Notes: a model not told the origin generated them from the sequence alone. Shown: positions 8,427 through 18,895, numbered from the stretch's first letter. The stretch: DNA of 64,000 nucleotides from an uncultured Synergistales bacterium (GCA_905233565.1 CAJOCL010000004.1:62001-126000), one strand, 5' to 3'. Numbers and translations: made by a program.

Positions 8427-10589
8427 TTGCGGAGGGTAATTCTCAGATTTGGTTTATTATGTCTCGTTTTAATCTTGACATTTAATATTTTTTGCGGAAG
8501 TTCTTACGCTTCAACAACTGGCAATACAGGATTGACGGGACTGTGGGAATACCCGACTGCTGAAATGCCTGAAGACGGCATTGGTCATTTCGGTTACACA
8601 AAAGCATCTCCTTATGCTTTTTATTTTATAGATATTGCGTGGCTTCCGTGGCTTGAAATTAACACGCGCCTTTCAGCATTCACAAGTGTTGAAACGAGCG
8701 TACACAGGCGTTATCTTGACAAAGCAATGGACGTTAAGGCCATATTATGGCACAGCAAATCACCGAAAAACTGGATCATGCCGTCAATAGCATTCGGTGT
8801 TGTCGATGCAATGGGTACGGAGCTTATGAAAGCATGGTACGGCGCGGCAACATGGCGTGTCGGGAAATTCGCGGCAACAATAGGTTACGGTACTGACAGG
8901 TTAAACGGAATATACGGCGGTATTGAATGGGATATAGCAAACTGGCTCACCTTCAAAGCTGAATACAGCCCCCTTGATTACGCAAATGACAAGGCAGGCA
9001 GGCAAAGAATACTCACTGACGACAAATTACCGTCAAGCAAATACAACGCCGGTATAGTCTTAAAAACACCTTGGGGAATGAACGGTTCAGTAAGTTATCA
9101 GCGCGGTAATGAGTGGGTATTCTCAATCTCACAGAGAATAAATCTTAAAGGGCCGTTCTTTGGCAGTGCCAGAAAGAATTACAAGACACTGGGCGATTTC
9201 AGGTGTCCCGACTGGGAAAATGTAGATTCACAGGACTTAATAGCACGAATAAAATCAGGAATTGAAAAATATATACGTGTCAGGGATGTTGACATAAAAC
9301 TTGAAGAGTCCGATTCTGACGAAGGCGGACGCAGAGTTCTTTTATCATATGAAAATTACGGCTACTCATCACACGCTGAGGCCATGACCAGAGTACTCGT
9401 TGTACTTTCTTCCGTAATGCCTGAAACAGATGAACTTATCTTAATTCACAAAAATTCAGGAACACCCGTAGTTAAAGCCGTTTTTCCGGGCTTATTGCTT
9501 TTTGACATAAGAAGCAGGACTTTACGCGGTGAGGATTTAATACACAGTGCGGTCTTTACTTGGGCAAGCAGGGATATTGAAGAACCTGACGAATCGGCAC
9601 TGCGTAACAAGGCAGTACACGAGTTCAAGGCCATGCTCGTTTATGAACCGAGAATAGACCAGACCATACGCGAACCCTACATGGACAGGCTGAATATTGA
9701 CGCAATATATAACGGGCGTTACTATAACGGCTGGGGTTCGGTCATTGATGTACGTTTCCCCGTCTATACTCACGCAGATACTACGGATAATACAGGCTTA
9801 TGGTGGGAAAAAGATTTCAACGATAAAATCCGCTTGCAGCAGGCAGCTTTGACATATGCAAACAAGTTAAACGAAAAAAGCAGAATGTGGGTTTTCGGCG
9901 AAGGCGGTTACCTCGATGAGGAATGGGCAGGCGGAAATTTATGGGGCAGATATTACGGCCATGACGGACGCTGGTGGATAGGCGCAAGATTCACGGCCAT
10001 GCACGACAGAGACCCTTACTCGTTCGCAGGATTGACAAGCGGGCTTCTGACCTACAGAAACGGCGGTGTTTATGATATTGATGACGGTGAACAATGGAGG
10101 CACGGCGAATGGTTCCAGGCAGGTTATCACATTACTGATTTAGACCTTGATCTTCAGGCTGATTACGGACGCTTTATCGACGGTGATAACGGCTTGAAAG
10201 TAATGGCTACAAGACATTGGGACGATACAGCTATCGGCTTCTGGTATATGGACACCGACAGGCACGCGCCGGGCAGGAACATGACAAAAACAGGCGTTCA
10301 TATGGAGCTGCCGGCTGATAAATGGTTCGGTTCATGGTTCGGAAATTCAAGCTCTCATATCTGGGAACAAAATACCATGTTAATTTCAACATGGAGAGTT
10401 CACTCGGGACGTGAGGGCGGAATCGTAAGAACTCCCGAAAGACTTATGAGCCAGCTGCGTCCGCTCGCAATGAAAAGAAACGTTGAGAGCCTTCTCCGTG
10501 ATTATTGCTCTTATGACGGAGAGACTTCGGACTCGGAAGGGGATAGAGAAGTAACCAGCATTTTTGAATACATTTTCCGTAAAAAATAA
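8427..10589 (+). CDS. YjbH-domain exopolysaccharide-associated outer membrane protein
   Basis: TTG start with RBS, signal peptide, GNTGLTGLWEYPTAEMPEDGIGHFGYT, beta-rich C-terminal half. Confidence 0.75.
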   Translation: MRRVILRFGLLCLVLILTFNIFCGSSYASTTGNTGLTGLWEYPTAEMPEDGIGHFGYTKASPYAFYFIDIAWLPWLEINTRLSAFTSVETSVHRRYLDKAMDVKAILWHSKSPKNWIMPSIAFGVVDAMGTELMKAWYGAATWRVGKFAATIGYGTDRLNGIYGGIEWDIANWLTFKAEYSPLDYANDKAGRQRILTDDKLPSSKYNAGIVLKTPWGMNGSVSYQRGNEWVFSISQRINLKGPFFGSARKNYKTLGDFRCPDWENVDSQDLIARIKSGIEKYIRVRDVDIKLEESDSDEGGRRVLLSYENYGYSSHAEAMTRVLVVLSSVMPETDELILIHKNSGTPVVKAVFPGLLLFDIRSRTLRGEDLIHSAVFTWASRDIEEPDESALRNKAVHEFKAMLVYEPRIDQTIREPYMDRLNIDAIYNGRYYNGWGSVIDVRFPVYTHADTTDNTGLWWEKDFNDKIRLQQAALTYANKLNEKSRMWVFGEGGYLDEEWAGGNLWGRYYGHDGRWWIGARFTAMHDRDPYSFAGLTSGLLTYRNGGVYDIDDGEQWRHGEWFQAGYHITDLDLDLQADYGRFIDGDNGLKVMATRHWDDTAIGFWYMDTDRHAPGRNMTKTGVHMELPADKWFGSWFGNSSSHIWEQNTMLISTWRVHSGREGGIVRTPERLMSQLRPLAMKRNVESLLRDYCSYDGETSDSEGDREVTSIFEYIFRKK

Positions 10590-10631
10590 ATAAAAAACAG
10601 CAGCATAATAAAATTTTTGAGGTGATTAATA

Positions 10632-12977
10632 TTGAAATCTTTTGCGTTCGTTAAAAAATTAGTGCTGTCGAAATTATTGGCAGCGGTTTTCTTTTTGCTT
10701 TCCGTCTGTATTGTCTGCACTCCTGTTTACTCAGCAGACGTTGCAGGCCCCGCAGTCCTTGCGGCTCCGTCTCCTCTTGGAACTCAGATGCCGGAAATTC
10801 AGGCTGCACCGTCTACCCCCGTTATGCCGTCAGTCCCAACAGTTCCGCAAAGAGGTCTTGACCTTTCAGGGCTTGACCCGACACAGCCTCAGACACACAC
10901 GGAAAACGTAGACACTACGGATCCGTCAGCACAGCAGACCCCTACAGATCCAACCGCAGTTGATCCGACTACGGGCGAGAATGCCCCGACACTTGAGGCC
11001 GGTGAAATCACGGAAGATCAGATAAATGAGTATTTCGATGAGCTTCTTTCGCTTAGAACAAGGCGAGGCAGAGGCAATCCGATGAGCGACTTATTCAGAA
11101 GGCTCCCGAGATATGGAATGTCATTTTTCCGCAGGCCTCCTTCAACTTATGCGCCTATGGAAGCAGTCCCGGTTACTCAGGGTTACAGAATAGGCGTAGG
11201 CGATGAGATGACTTTGACAATCTGGGGCATTCCTGAAGAGGGAAATTTCAGATTCAGCGTGAACAGGGACGGAATGGCCGCAGTTCCACACATAGGGACG
11301 GTAAGGCTTGCAGGTTACACGCTTGCTGAGGCCGAAAGGGTACTCAGCGCGAGACTGAGCCAGTATTACACGGGCTTCCAGATGAATTTGTCAATGGGAA
11401 GATTAAGCTCAATTCAGGTCTACGTTACGGGAAATGCAGCAAGGCCGGGCGCGTACACAATTTCATCATTTTCAACCCTCGTTAATGCCCTCATAGCTTC
11501 AGGCGGTCCGACTTATAACGGAACACTCAGAAGGATTGAGCTTAAAAGGGGCGGAAGGACTGTTTCAGTTTTCGACATGTATGCAATGCTGCTTCAGGGC
11601 GACAAGACACAGGATGTAAGGCTTCAGGCAGGAGACGTTATATATATTCCGACCGTAGGGCCTCTTGTTGGGCTTGCCGGTGAAGTTCATGTTCCCGGAG
11701 TATATGAGCTTAACGGAGCTACGAGGGTTCAGGATCTTTTATACATTGCGGGAGGACTTAACGCAAGGACTTTCAAGGGAAGAATACAGTTTTACAGGAT
11801 ACAGAACAGCACATACGCAAGCGCATCTGAAGGAACCCTCGCAGATTTTGAGAACATGGAACTTCATGACGGCGATATTCTCAGGCTTTACCCGATATTC
11901 AACACGTCTTCAACCGTATTTATTACAGGTTCTGTATTATCGCCTGGAAATTACGCCATTACGCCGGGACAGACGAGAATTTCTGACCTCATAGTACGTG
12001 CAGGAGGATTAACCCCCTTAGCGTCAGACGTAATCGAAGTAACGAGAGTAACCCCCTCGCTTGAAGGCCCCGTAAACCAGCGTTTCAAAATAAACGCAGT
12101 TCAGGCAATGCAGGGCGACCCGGTACACAATATCGCGCTTGAAAATCAGGATCGCATTACTGTAATAATGATTCCTGACTGGAAGACTACAATAATGGTA
12201 AACATAGTCGGAGAAGTCAGACGGCCCGGACAGTATGCAATGTTTCATGGTGAAAAACTTTCAGACTTAATCGAACGTGCTGGAGGATTTACGCCCAAAG
12301 CATTTTTGAGGGGAGCAATTTTCACACGTATGAGTGTCGCCCGTGATCAGCGTATAGCCCTAAACCAGATGGCTGACCGAATGGAGCGTGAAATGCTCGA
12401 GGCATCTCAGAATTTGTCAGTATCAGCTACGACAACAGGTGCTACACAGGGCATTAACCAGGAATTTCAGAGACGCAGACAGTTAATATACAATCTCAGG
12501 AACATGGACATAATGGGAAGGGTAATAACAAAAGTTGACACCCCTAAAAACATAATCGGAACTCCCTGGGATTATGAGCTTGAGAACGGCGATACTTTGA
12601 GCATACCTTCAACGCCTCTCATTGTAAACGTAATGGGCGCGGTTTACACGTCAACAAGCCATGTCTACCGTCCTGGTATGGGCATAAACGCCTATATAAA
12701 TGCAGCGGGCGGAGCTTTGAAGAGCGCACATAAGAGAATGGTTTACTTGATCAAGAGCGACGGCACTACGTTGAGACTTACAAGAAATACATCTCTTCTT
12801 TCAAGCAAGCAGTGGACACCTCCGCGCGGATATTCGGCAGTCGTTGAGCCCGGCGATACTATTGTCGTCCCCGTAAAATACATGGACAGGCAGGGTATTG
12901 AGTCATTGAGGGATACTATAGACGTAATATATAAAGTTGCCGTTGCTACGGGCGTTATAATCAGGGCAGTAGACTAA
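10632..12977 (+). CDS. Polysaccharide export protein (Wza-like, poly_export plus multiple SLBB domains)
   Basis: YRIGVGDEMTLTIWGIPEEGNFRFSVNRDGMAAVPHIGTVRLAGYTLAEAE; repeated V.GEV..PG.Y SLBB motifs; signal peptide and Pro-rich linker. Confidence 0.88.
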   Translation: MKSFAFVKKLVLSKLLAAVFFLLSVCIVCTPVYSADVAGPAVLAAPSPLGTQMPEIQAAPSTPVMPSVPTVPQRGLDLSGLDPTQPQTHTENVDTTDPSAQQTPTDPTAVDPTTGENAPTLEAGEITEDQINEYFDELLSLRTRRGRGNPMSDLFRRLPRYGMSFFRRPPSTYAPMEAVPVTQGYRIGVGDEMTLTIWGIPEEGNFRFSVNRDGMAAVPHIGTVRLAGYTLAEAERVLSARLSQYYTGFQMNLSMGRLSSIQVYVTGNAARPGAYTISSFSTLVNALIASGGPTYNGTLRRIELKRGGRTVSVFDMYAMLLQGDKTQDVRLQAGDVIYIPTVGPLVGLAGEVHVPGVYELNGATRVQDLLYIAGGLNARTFKGRIQFYRIQNSTYASASEGTLADFENMELHDGDILRLYPIFNTSSTVFITGSVLSPGNYAITPGQTRISDLIVRAGGLTPLASDVIEVTRVTPSLEGPVNQRFKINAVQAMQGDPVHNIALENQDRITVIMIPDWKTTIMVNIVGEVRRPGQYAMFHGEKLSDLIERAGGFTPKAFLRGAIFTRMSVARDQRIALNQMADRMEREMLEASQNLSVSATTTGATQGINQEFQRRRQLIYNLRNMDIMGRVITKVDTPKNIIGTPWDYELENGDTLSIPSTPLIVNVMGAVYTSTSHVYRPGMGINAYINAAGGALKSAHKRMVYLIKSDGTTLRLTRNTSLLSSKQWTPPRGYSAVVEPGDTIVVPVKYMDRQGIESLRDTIDVIYKVAVATGVIIRAVD

Positions 12978-12986
12978 ACGGGAGGA

Positions 12987-13268
12987 GTGTTGAGCATGAA
13001 GAAATTCATACTTGCATTAATCATGGTGCTTTCATTTTCAGCGTCTTCATTTTCTGCTGAAAAGGTGAAGTATGAATACAAAGTCGTACCGTTAGGCTCC
13101 CTGACATCGTTACAAAAGAGCAAAGAATCAGCCTCGAAAACTAAACAGGTTGAAGCATTGCTTAATGAACACGGCGGTGAAGGCTGGGAAATAGCCGAAA
13201 TTTTCGCGGTCAGAACGACTTTTGATCCTAATGTTTTCTTTGTGATTATGAAGCGTCCTATTGATTAG
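12987..13268 (+). CDS. Small exported DUF4177-like protein
   Basis: Signal peptide then YEYKVVPLG...LLNEHGGEGWEIAEIF...FVIMKRP. Confidence 0.6.
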   Translation: MLSMKKFILALIMVLSFSASSFSAEKVKYEYKVVPLGSLTSLQKSKESASKTKQVEALLNEHGGEGWEIAEIFAVRTTFDPNVFFVIMKRPID

Positions 13269-13309
13269 CTTGACGGATTTTGATTTTGCTGTAAAATAGT
13301 TACCCGTTA

Positions 13310-13387
13310 CGGGACGTAGCGCAGTCTGGCTAGCGCATCTGCATGGGGTGCAGGGGGTCGGAGGTTCGAATCCTCTCGTCCCGACCA
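13310..13387 (+). tRNA. tRNA-Pro(GGG), CCA encoded
   Basis: CGGGACG/CGTCCCG acceptor, TCTGC-ATGGGGT-GCAGG anticodon arm (GGG), GGAGG-TTCGAAT-CCTCT T arm, ACCA end. Confidence 0.95.
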
Positions 13388-13421
13388 TAATTACAAGATT
13401 TTAAGATAAGAAAAAAACAGA

Positions 13422-13454
13422 GACTCTCACGGTTAAGCTGTGAGGGTCTTTTTT
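13422..13454 (+). terminator. Rho-independent terminator
   Basis: GACTCTCAC-ggttaagct-GTGAGGGTC-TTTTTT. Confidence 0.85.
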
Positions 13455-13545
13455 ATGCTATAATCATAGCTGTTAATGCCCTGCCTTTCGTGAAAATCGC
13501 ACAGACGGAAGGCCGAATAAGTCCAAAGGGAGGAGGTGCAGGAAA

Positions 13546-13827
13546 GTGCGAAAGTATGAGATGCTTGTCATTCTTGACGCAGGGAACGAATCCCAGAGCG
13601 AGGAAGTCTCCAAAATTGAGGAAGTCATAAAGAATCTGGGGGGTACTGTGTCAAAGTCAGATACATGGGGAAAACGTACCTTAGCTTATCCGATACGCAA
13701 GAAAACTGAAGGTTATTATGTTCTTTTCAACTTTGAGCTTGAGCCTTCACAGACATTTGAACTCAGACGTATACTCGGTCTGCGTGCCAATGTTTACCGT
13801 CATTTAACGATAGTTCTTGACGATTAG
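13546..13827 (+). CDS. rpsF: 30S ribosomal protein S6
   Basis: MRKYEMLVILDAG...GGTVSKSDTWGKRTLAYPIRKKTEGYYVLFNF; classic rpsF-ssb-rpsR order. Confidence 0.97.
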   Translation: MRKYEMLVILDAGNESQSEEVSKIEEVIKNLGGTVSKSDTWGKRTLAYPIRKKTEGYYVLFNFELEPSQTFELRRILGLRANVYRHLTIVLDD

Positions 13828-13842
13828 GGAGGACGTTTTGAA

Positions 13843-14361
13843 ATGAGAGGATTTAACCGCGCTATTATTGCCGGAAATTTAACCCGCGACCCTGAATTGA
13901 GATACACGGTCAACAAAAAGGCTTACGCAAGATTCGGCGTTGCAGTGAACAGCCGCTGGAAAAACGCAAACGGAGAAATTCAGGAAAGTACGGAATATAT
14001 TAATATCGTTGTATGGGGGCCGATGGCCGAAAACTGCGGAAAGTATCTTAAAAAAGGAAGCCCCATTCTCGTTGAGGGCAGTATACGGACAAGCAGTTAT
14101 GACGCAAAAGACGGCTCAGGGAAGAGATACACGACAGAGATTAACGCCGATAATATCGTGTTTCTGGGGTCAGGACAGGGAAATACAGGCGGCGGAAGTT
14201 ATTCAGCACCGGGTCAGTCTGTTTCAGGTTCAGCCCCGTACATGCCAAGCGATGAGGATTTCGGCAGAAGCATAGGGGAGAGCGGATTCAGCACATCGGG
14301 ATTCGCTGACGGCAATAACGGAATTTTAGGGAACATGAACGAGAGCGATATACCGTTCTAG
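13843..14361 (+). CDS. ssb: Single-stranded DNA-binding protein
   Basis: FNRAIIAGNLTRDPELRYT...; C-terminal acidic DIPF tail. Confidence 0.97.
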   Translation: MRGFNRAIIAGNLTRDPELRYTVNKKAYARFGVAVNSRWKNANGEIQESTEYINIVVWGPMAENCGKYLKKGSPILVEGSIRTSSYDAKDGSGKRYTTEINADNIVFLGSGQGNTGGGSYSAPGQSVSGSAPYMPSDEDFGRSIGESGFSTSGFADGNNGILGNMNESDIPF

Positions 14362-14392
14362 ATTTACGGATAAGGAGGATAATTAGCAAGAA

Positions 14393-14695
14393 ATGAACGA
14401 ACGCGAAAATACAGAGCGCGAAAACAGACCCGCAGCACCGGCAAAAAACGGCGCTAACGGCGGAGGTATTCGCAGAGGAGCATCAAGACGCAGGCCGAAA
14501 TTCTGCTATTACTGCGTTGAAAAACAGGAGCATGTTGACTACAAAGACGTTGAAAAGCTCCGCAAGTATATCAGTGAGAGAGGGAAAATTATTCCCAGAC
14601 GCGTAACAGGAAACTGTGCAAAACATCAGAGGCTTCTCACTGAGGCTATCAAGCGTGCAAGGTACATGGCCTTGCTGCCTTACTCACTCGATTAA
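14393..14695 (+). CDS. rpsR: 30S ribosomal protein S18
   Basis: [60 protein letters not shown]. Confidence 0.97.
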   Translation: MNERENTERENRPAAPAKNGANGGGIRRGASRRRPKFCYYCVEKQEHVDYKDVEKLRKYISERGKIIPRRVTGNCAKHQRLLTEAIKRARYMALLPYSLD

Positions 14696-14702
14696 TCAAG
14701 AA

Positions 14703-15635
14703 ATGAAGAGAATAATTCCCTGCGTAATCATCACTTTAGCCCTGATACTCGCAGGGAGTTTTTTACCTGTCTTGGGAGTTGTCGGCCTAATGTTATGCCC
14801 GCTGCCTTTGTGCGTTCTGGGCTGTCTTGAAGGTCAGAAAAATATGAGCGTTGCCGAGCTTATGATAGAAGTTACGCTCTTTCTTGTCGTCTCGCCGTCA
14901 ATGGCCGCTTATTTCCTTTTAGGCTGCGCGCCTCTTTCAGCGTCAATATTTTCAGTCTCACGCGAAGATATAAAGAACGTAAAGAAATTCACGGGTCCCG
15001 AAAGTTTATTGATATGTACGGCAGCGTCAATAATATTCAAGCTCATACTTGTTGCGTCATTCTGGTTCTTCACGGGCAGAAATATATTCATGCCTGACGT
15101 TCGGCAGATGAATTTAATCATGTACCAGTTATACGGAAATCAGCCCGAACTTTTAGCGGCCGTCGGAAGAGTTTTCGCAATTTTGCCGTATATGATGCCG
15201 TCAATGTTAGTTATTTATGCTGCTGCTGAAACTTACATGAATTATTCGATATGCCGTTCGATTATCAATAAATTTTTTCCAAAAGTTAAGAATTTCCCGC
15301 CCGAACTTCCCGAGTTCAAGCTATGGAGATTTCCGATTTCATTATTATTTGCGTCAGTATTCGGCTTTATTCTGGGCTGGTTCATTGATATTGACACATG
15401 GTTCAGCGGTGCAATGTTCATAATGAATTTGCAGATTGCCGCTAATGTCTTCATGTTCGTTGAGGGCTTGTCAATGGCTTTCTGGATTATGGCAGGTTTC
15501 AAATTCAAAAAGGGCGCGAAAATTGCAGCCTGTATATTGCTTTCAATACCGTTTTTCTGGCCCTGGCTTATAGTCATAGGCATGTGTGACATGGCCTTAA
15601 ATCTCAGGGAAAGAATAAAATTCAAACAGCGTTGA
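14703..15635 (+). CDS. DUF2232/YybS-type multi-TM membrane protein
   Basis: Start trimmed from the ORF track to ATG 14703 (MKRIIPCVIITLALIL); polytopic; position after rpsR is typical of this family. Confidence 0.65.
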   Translation: MKRIIPCVIITLALILAGSFLPVLGVVGLMLCPLPLCVLGCLEGQKNMSVAELMIEVTLFLVVSPSMAAYFLLGCAPLSASIFSVSREDIKNVKKFTGPESLLICTAASIIFKLILVASFWFFTGRNIFMPDVRQMNLIMYQLYGNQPELLAAVGRVFAILPYMMPSMLVIYAAAETYMNYSICRSIINKFFPKVKNFPPELPEFKLWRFPISLLFASVFGFILGWFIDIDTWFSGAMFIMNLQIAANVFMFVEGLSMAFWIMAGFKFKKGAKIAACILLSIPFFWPWLIVIGMCDMALNLRERIKFKQR

Positions 15636-15739
15636 ATCCCGCAGTAAAATAAATATCGCTAGATTAACTCTATTTCTGAAATTATATAAAGTCTATAATT
15701 CTCATAATTAATCAAAATTTTTTATGAGGTGATATTTTC

Positions 15740-16678
15740 ATGAAGAGATTTATTCTTTCACTACTCGTTGTTGTCATGGCGGCATCATGCGCCTTTGCGT
15801 GGACACCGTCAAAGAATGTTACCGTTATTGTTGCCTATAAAGCAGGCTCAGGAACGGACAACACAGCCCGTGTACTCTCAAAGTTCGCGGCTGACAAAAT
15901 CGGAAAAACGATCGTTATTCAGAATCTCGAAGGCGGATCTGGCTCAATCGGCTGGACAGCGTTATCACACGCAAGGCCCGACGGTTACACTCTCGGATTC
16001 GTCAACCTTCCGACCCTCTGCTCAAACATCGTTGAACAGCTCGGCGATTACAAGATTGATGATTTTGTTCCCATCTGCAACCACGTCAACGAAACATCAA
16101 TGGTAATGGTCAGCAAAAACAGCCCCTTCAACACTCTTCAGGAGTTAATCGCTTACGCAAAAGAAAATCCCGGAAAGCTCAAGGCTTCAACAAACGGCAT
16201 GAAAGCAAGCAATCATATCGGCGCGGAGCTTTTAGCTAAATCAGCAGGATTCAAGTACATGGCCATACCTTACGGCGGAACTGCTGACCAGTTACTTGCA
16301 TTGAGACAGGGCGAAGTTGATTTCAGCGTTGCAAAAGAGGCCGACATCGCGTCAATGGCGGGCGAAGTTAAAGTACTCGGAGTTTTCGCAGAAAAGAGAA
16401 TGCCTTCATTCCCTGATGCTCCGACACTCGGAGAACTCGGACTCTATAACAAATGGTACGGCAGCGCAAGGGCTATCGTTGCTCCCAAAGGAACGCCGGC
16501 AGATGTCATAGCGTTTTACGAGGAAGCATTCAAAAAGGCTATGGAAGATCCCGAATACATAGCAGCAGCAAAGAAAGCAGGAGTTACGACGCTTTACATG
16601 AACGCTGAAGATACTGCGAAACTCATTAAGCAGCAGTACGAATTTTGCACAGATGAAGTCGCTAAACTCTGGGAATAA
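15740..16678 (+). CDS. Tripartite tricarboxylate transporter substrate-binding protein (TctC family)
   Basis: Signal peptide; VTVIVAYKAGSGTDNTARVLSKFA...NLEGGSGSIGW...ARPDGYTLGF. Confidence 0.93.
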   Translation: MKRFILSLLVVVMAASCAFAWTPSKNVTVIVAYKAGSGTDNTARVLSKFAADKIGKTIVIQNLEGGSGSIGWTALSHARPDGYTLGFVNLPTLCSNIVEQLGDYKIDDFVPICNHVNETSMVMVSKNSPFNTLQELIAYAKENPGKLKASTNGMKASNHIGAELLAKSAGFKYMAIPYGGTADQLLALRQGEVDFSVAKEADIASMAGEVKVLGVFAEKRMPSFPDAPTLGELGLYNKWYGSARAIVAPKGTPADVIAFYEEAFKKAMEDPEYIAAAKKAGVTTLYMNAEDTAKLIKQQYEFCTDEVAKLWE

Positions 16679-16699
16679 GCGTATAAGACAAAAACAACA

Positions 16700-17146
16700 A
16701 TGAAAAAATCTGATATTTGCGTATGCCTCGTCATGTACGGGGTATGCGCGTTCTTTTTGTTCATGACGCTGGAACTTCCTGAAGCGGCGCAGATTTACCC
16801 GCTGTGTGTAATATCGCTGCTTGCAGGATTAACAACACTTCACGTCTTCAACATGATACGGGGTGCAATACGTGAAGGGGTTACGGGCGGCCTAGAAGGT
16901 TTCAAAGATTTTGTGCCATCTCAGTTTTTTGCAATTTTCGCAATGATTGTAATTTATCTCGTGTCAATGCCGTATATCGGTTTTTACGCGTCAAGCATAT
17001 TATTCATGACCGCAAGCCTTTTATTCCTGCGCGTTAAATTATGGCAGATTATACTTGCTGAAATTGCAATTTTTGTACTCGTCTACTGTGCTTTTACTCT
17101 GTTCCTTGAAGTAAGGCTCCCTTCAGGGTCATTATGGGAGGTTTAA
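16700..17146 (+). CDS. Tripartite tricarboxylate transporter small TM subunit (TctB family)
   Basis: 148 aa, 4 TM, between TctC- and TctA-like genes. Confidence 0.88.
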   Translation: MKKSDICVCLVMYGVCAFFLFMTLELPEAAQIYPLCVISLLAGLTTLHVFNMIRGAIREGVTGGLEGFKDFVPSQFFAIFAMIVIYLVSMPYIGFYASSILFMTASLLFLRVKLWQIILAEIAIFVLVYCAFTLFLEVRLPSGSLWEV

Positions 17147-17148
17147 CA

Positions 17149-18648
17149 ATGGCTGAGACATTATCGTTAATGGGAATGGGATTTGTTGACGCTCTTTATC
17201 CCGTGAACATTCTGGCCATGATTGCAGGGGTAACAATCGGAATAGTAATCGGCTGTCTTCCGGGACTTTCAGCGGCTATGGGGGTTGCTCTTCTGCTGCC
17301 GATGACTTTTTCAATGGACGCTTCAACAGGCATGATTATGCTGGGTGCTATATACTGCGGAGCGATATTCGGCGGTTCAATTTCAGCGATTCTGATTCAC
17401 ACACCCGGAACTCCTGCGAGTGCCGCAACAGCTATCGAAGGCTATCAGATGACACTGAAAGGGCAGGCAGGAAAGGCACTCGGAACAGCGTGTATCGCGT
17501 CATTTTTCGGAGGTCTGCTGTCGTGCATATCGCTTTATTTCTTTGCGCCGATACTCGGTCAGCTTGCAATGAAATTCGGTTCGCCCGAATATTTCTGGCT
17601 GTCGATATTCGGACTGACGATAATTGCGGGCGTTTCATCAAAATCTATGGTCAAAGGCCTTATGAGCGGTGCTTTGGGTCTGCTTCTCTCAACAATCGGA
17701 ATGGATCCCATGCAGGGCGTTAAACGCTTCATGTTCGGGCAGTCTTCACTGTATGAGGGGATTAACGTAACATGCGCTTTAATCGGTCTTTTCTCGATGA
17801 GTCAGGCGTTAGTTTTAGCTGAGGCAAAAATAAAGCAGAGGGCTCAGGCTGCAAAGTTCAGCGACAGAATGCTCCTTACAAAAGAAGAGATGAAGGAGAT
17901 TGCCCCGACGATCGGGCGTTCCTGGATAATCGGAAATCTTATCGGCATTCTGCCCGGTGCAGGAGCGTCGATAGCTTGTTTCATGGGCTATAACACGGCG
18001 CGTCAGTTTTCAAAACATAAAGAGTTATTCGGTCATGGAAGTTATGAGGGTGTTGCAGGTAGCGAGGCCGCAAACAATGCAGTTACGGGCGGTTCATTAA
18101 TACCTATGCTGACACTTGGAATACCCGGAGAGAGCGTTACAGCCGTTTTAATGGGAGGCTTAATCATTCAGGGATTAACGCCCGGCCCTAATCTTTTTGT
18201 CGGGGAGACGGCGAAAATGACTTATACATTTTTTGCCGGTTTCGTTCTGATACAGTTCTTTATGCTTGGTATAGGGCTGTTAGGGTGCAGGGGATTCGCA
18301 CATATTGCGAGGCTTTCGGACGCAATATTAATACCGTCAGTAACGATTCTTTGCGTTGTCGGATCGTTCGCAATACATCAGAATTATGTTGATGTTGTCA
18401 TTATGCTGATTTTCGGCGTAATAGGCTGGCTTGCGCGCAAGTTCGGACTTAACAACGCCGCAATAGTCCTCGCTCTGATCTTAGGGCCGATAGGTGAAAA
18501 GGGATTGAGGCGTTCTCTGCTTCTTTCAGGAGGAGACCCGAGAATATTATTCTCAACTCCCGTGTGCTGGGTGCTGATTGTTCTTTGCATTCTCGGTATT
18601 TTATCGCCCATTCTGATGGACAGAATGACAGGAAAAGCTGAAGAGTAG
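17149..18648 (+). CDS. Tripartite tricarboxylate transporter large permease (TctA family)
   Basis: IGIVIGCLPGLSAAMGVALLLPMTF, GAIYCGAIFGGSISAILIHTPGTPASAATAIEGYQM; start trimmed to ATG 17149 after GGGAGG. Confidence 0.95.
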   Translation: MAETLSLMGMGFVDALYPVNILAMIAGVTIGIVIGCLPGLSAAMGVALLLPMTFSMDASTGMIMLGAIYCGAIFGGSISAILIHTPGTPASAATAIEGYQMTLKGQAGKALGTACIASFFGGLLSCISLYFFAPILGQLAMKFGSPEYFWLSIFGLTIIAGVSSKSMVKGLMSGALGLLLSTIGMDPMQGVKRFMFGQSSLYEGINVTCALIGLFSMSQALVLAEAKIKQRAQAAKFSDRMLLTKEEMKEIAPTIGRSWIIGNLIGILPGAGASIACFMGYNTARQFSKHKELFGHGSYEGVAGSEAANNAVTGGSLIPMLTLGIPGESVTAVLMGGLIIQGLTPGPNLFVGETAKMTYTFFAGFVLIQFFMLGIGLLGCRGFAHIARLSDAILIPSVTILCVVGSFAIHQNYVDVVIMLIFGVIGWLARKFGLNNAAIVLALILGPIGEKGLRRSLLLSGGDPRILFSTPVCWVLIVLCILGILSPILMDRMTGKAEE

Positions 18649-18658
18649 GTGATGTTAA

Positions 18659-18889
18659 ATGTCTGTAAGGGAAAGTGTATATAACATTCTTGATTCGCTG
18701 CCTGACGAAAAAATGCGTGATGTTCTCAATATGCTTGTTAAATACGCAGGAAAGACGGCAGATCCGTTTTACGGCGATTCTAATATGTCGGTTCTTCGTC
18801 AGTCCATCCGTGAGGCTGAAGCAGGGAAATTAACTCATCACGAGCTTATTGAAGAGCAATATACTATCCCTTCACATTACAATAACTGA
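18659..18889 (+). CDS. Putative RelB/YefM-like type II antitoxin, no adjacent toxin
   Basis: 76 aa; C-terminal DPFYGDSNMSVLRQSIREAEAGKLTHHELIEE resembles the (N/D)PFYSESNxxxLxxSIxxxxxGKxxxHELIE tail of such antitoxins. Confidence 0.6.
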   Translation: MSVRESVYNILDSLPDEKMRDVLNMLVKYAGKTADPFYGDSNMSVLRQSIREAEAGKLTHHELIEEQYTIPSHYNN

Positions 18890-18895
18890 AATTTT

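Noticed and set aside
13128-13388. Reverse ORF MVGTRGFEPPTPCTPCRCASQTAL...
   Set aside because: Antisense read-through of tRNA-Pro(GGG); GTRGFEPPTP is a well-known spurious translation of tRNA complements
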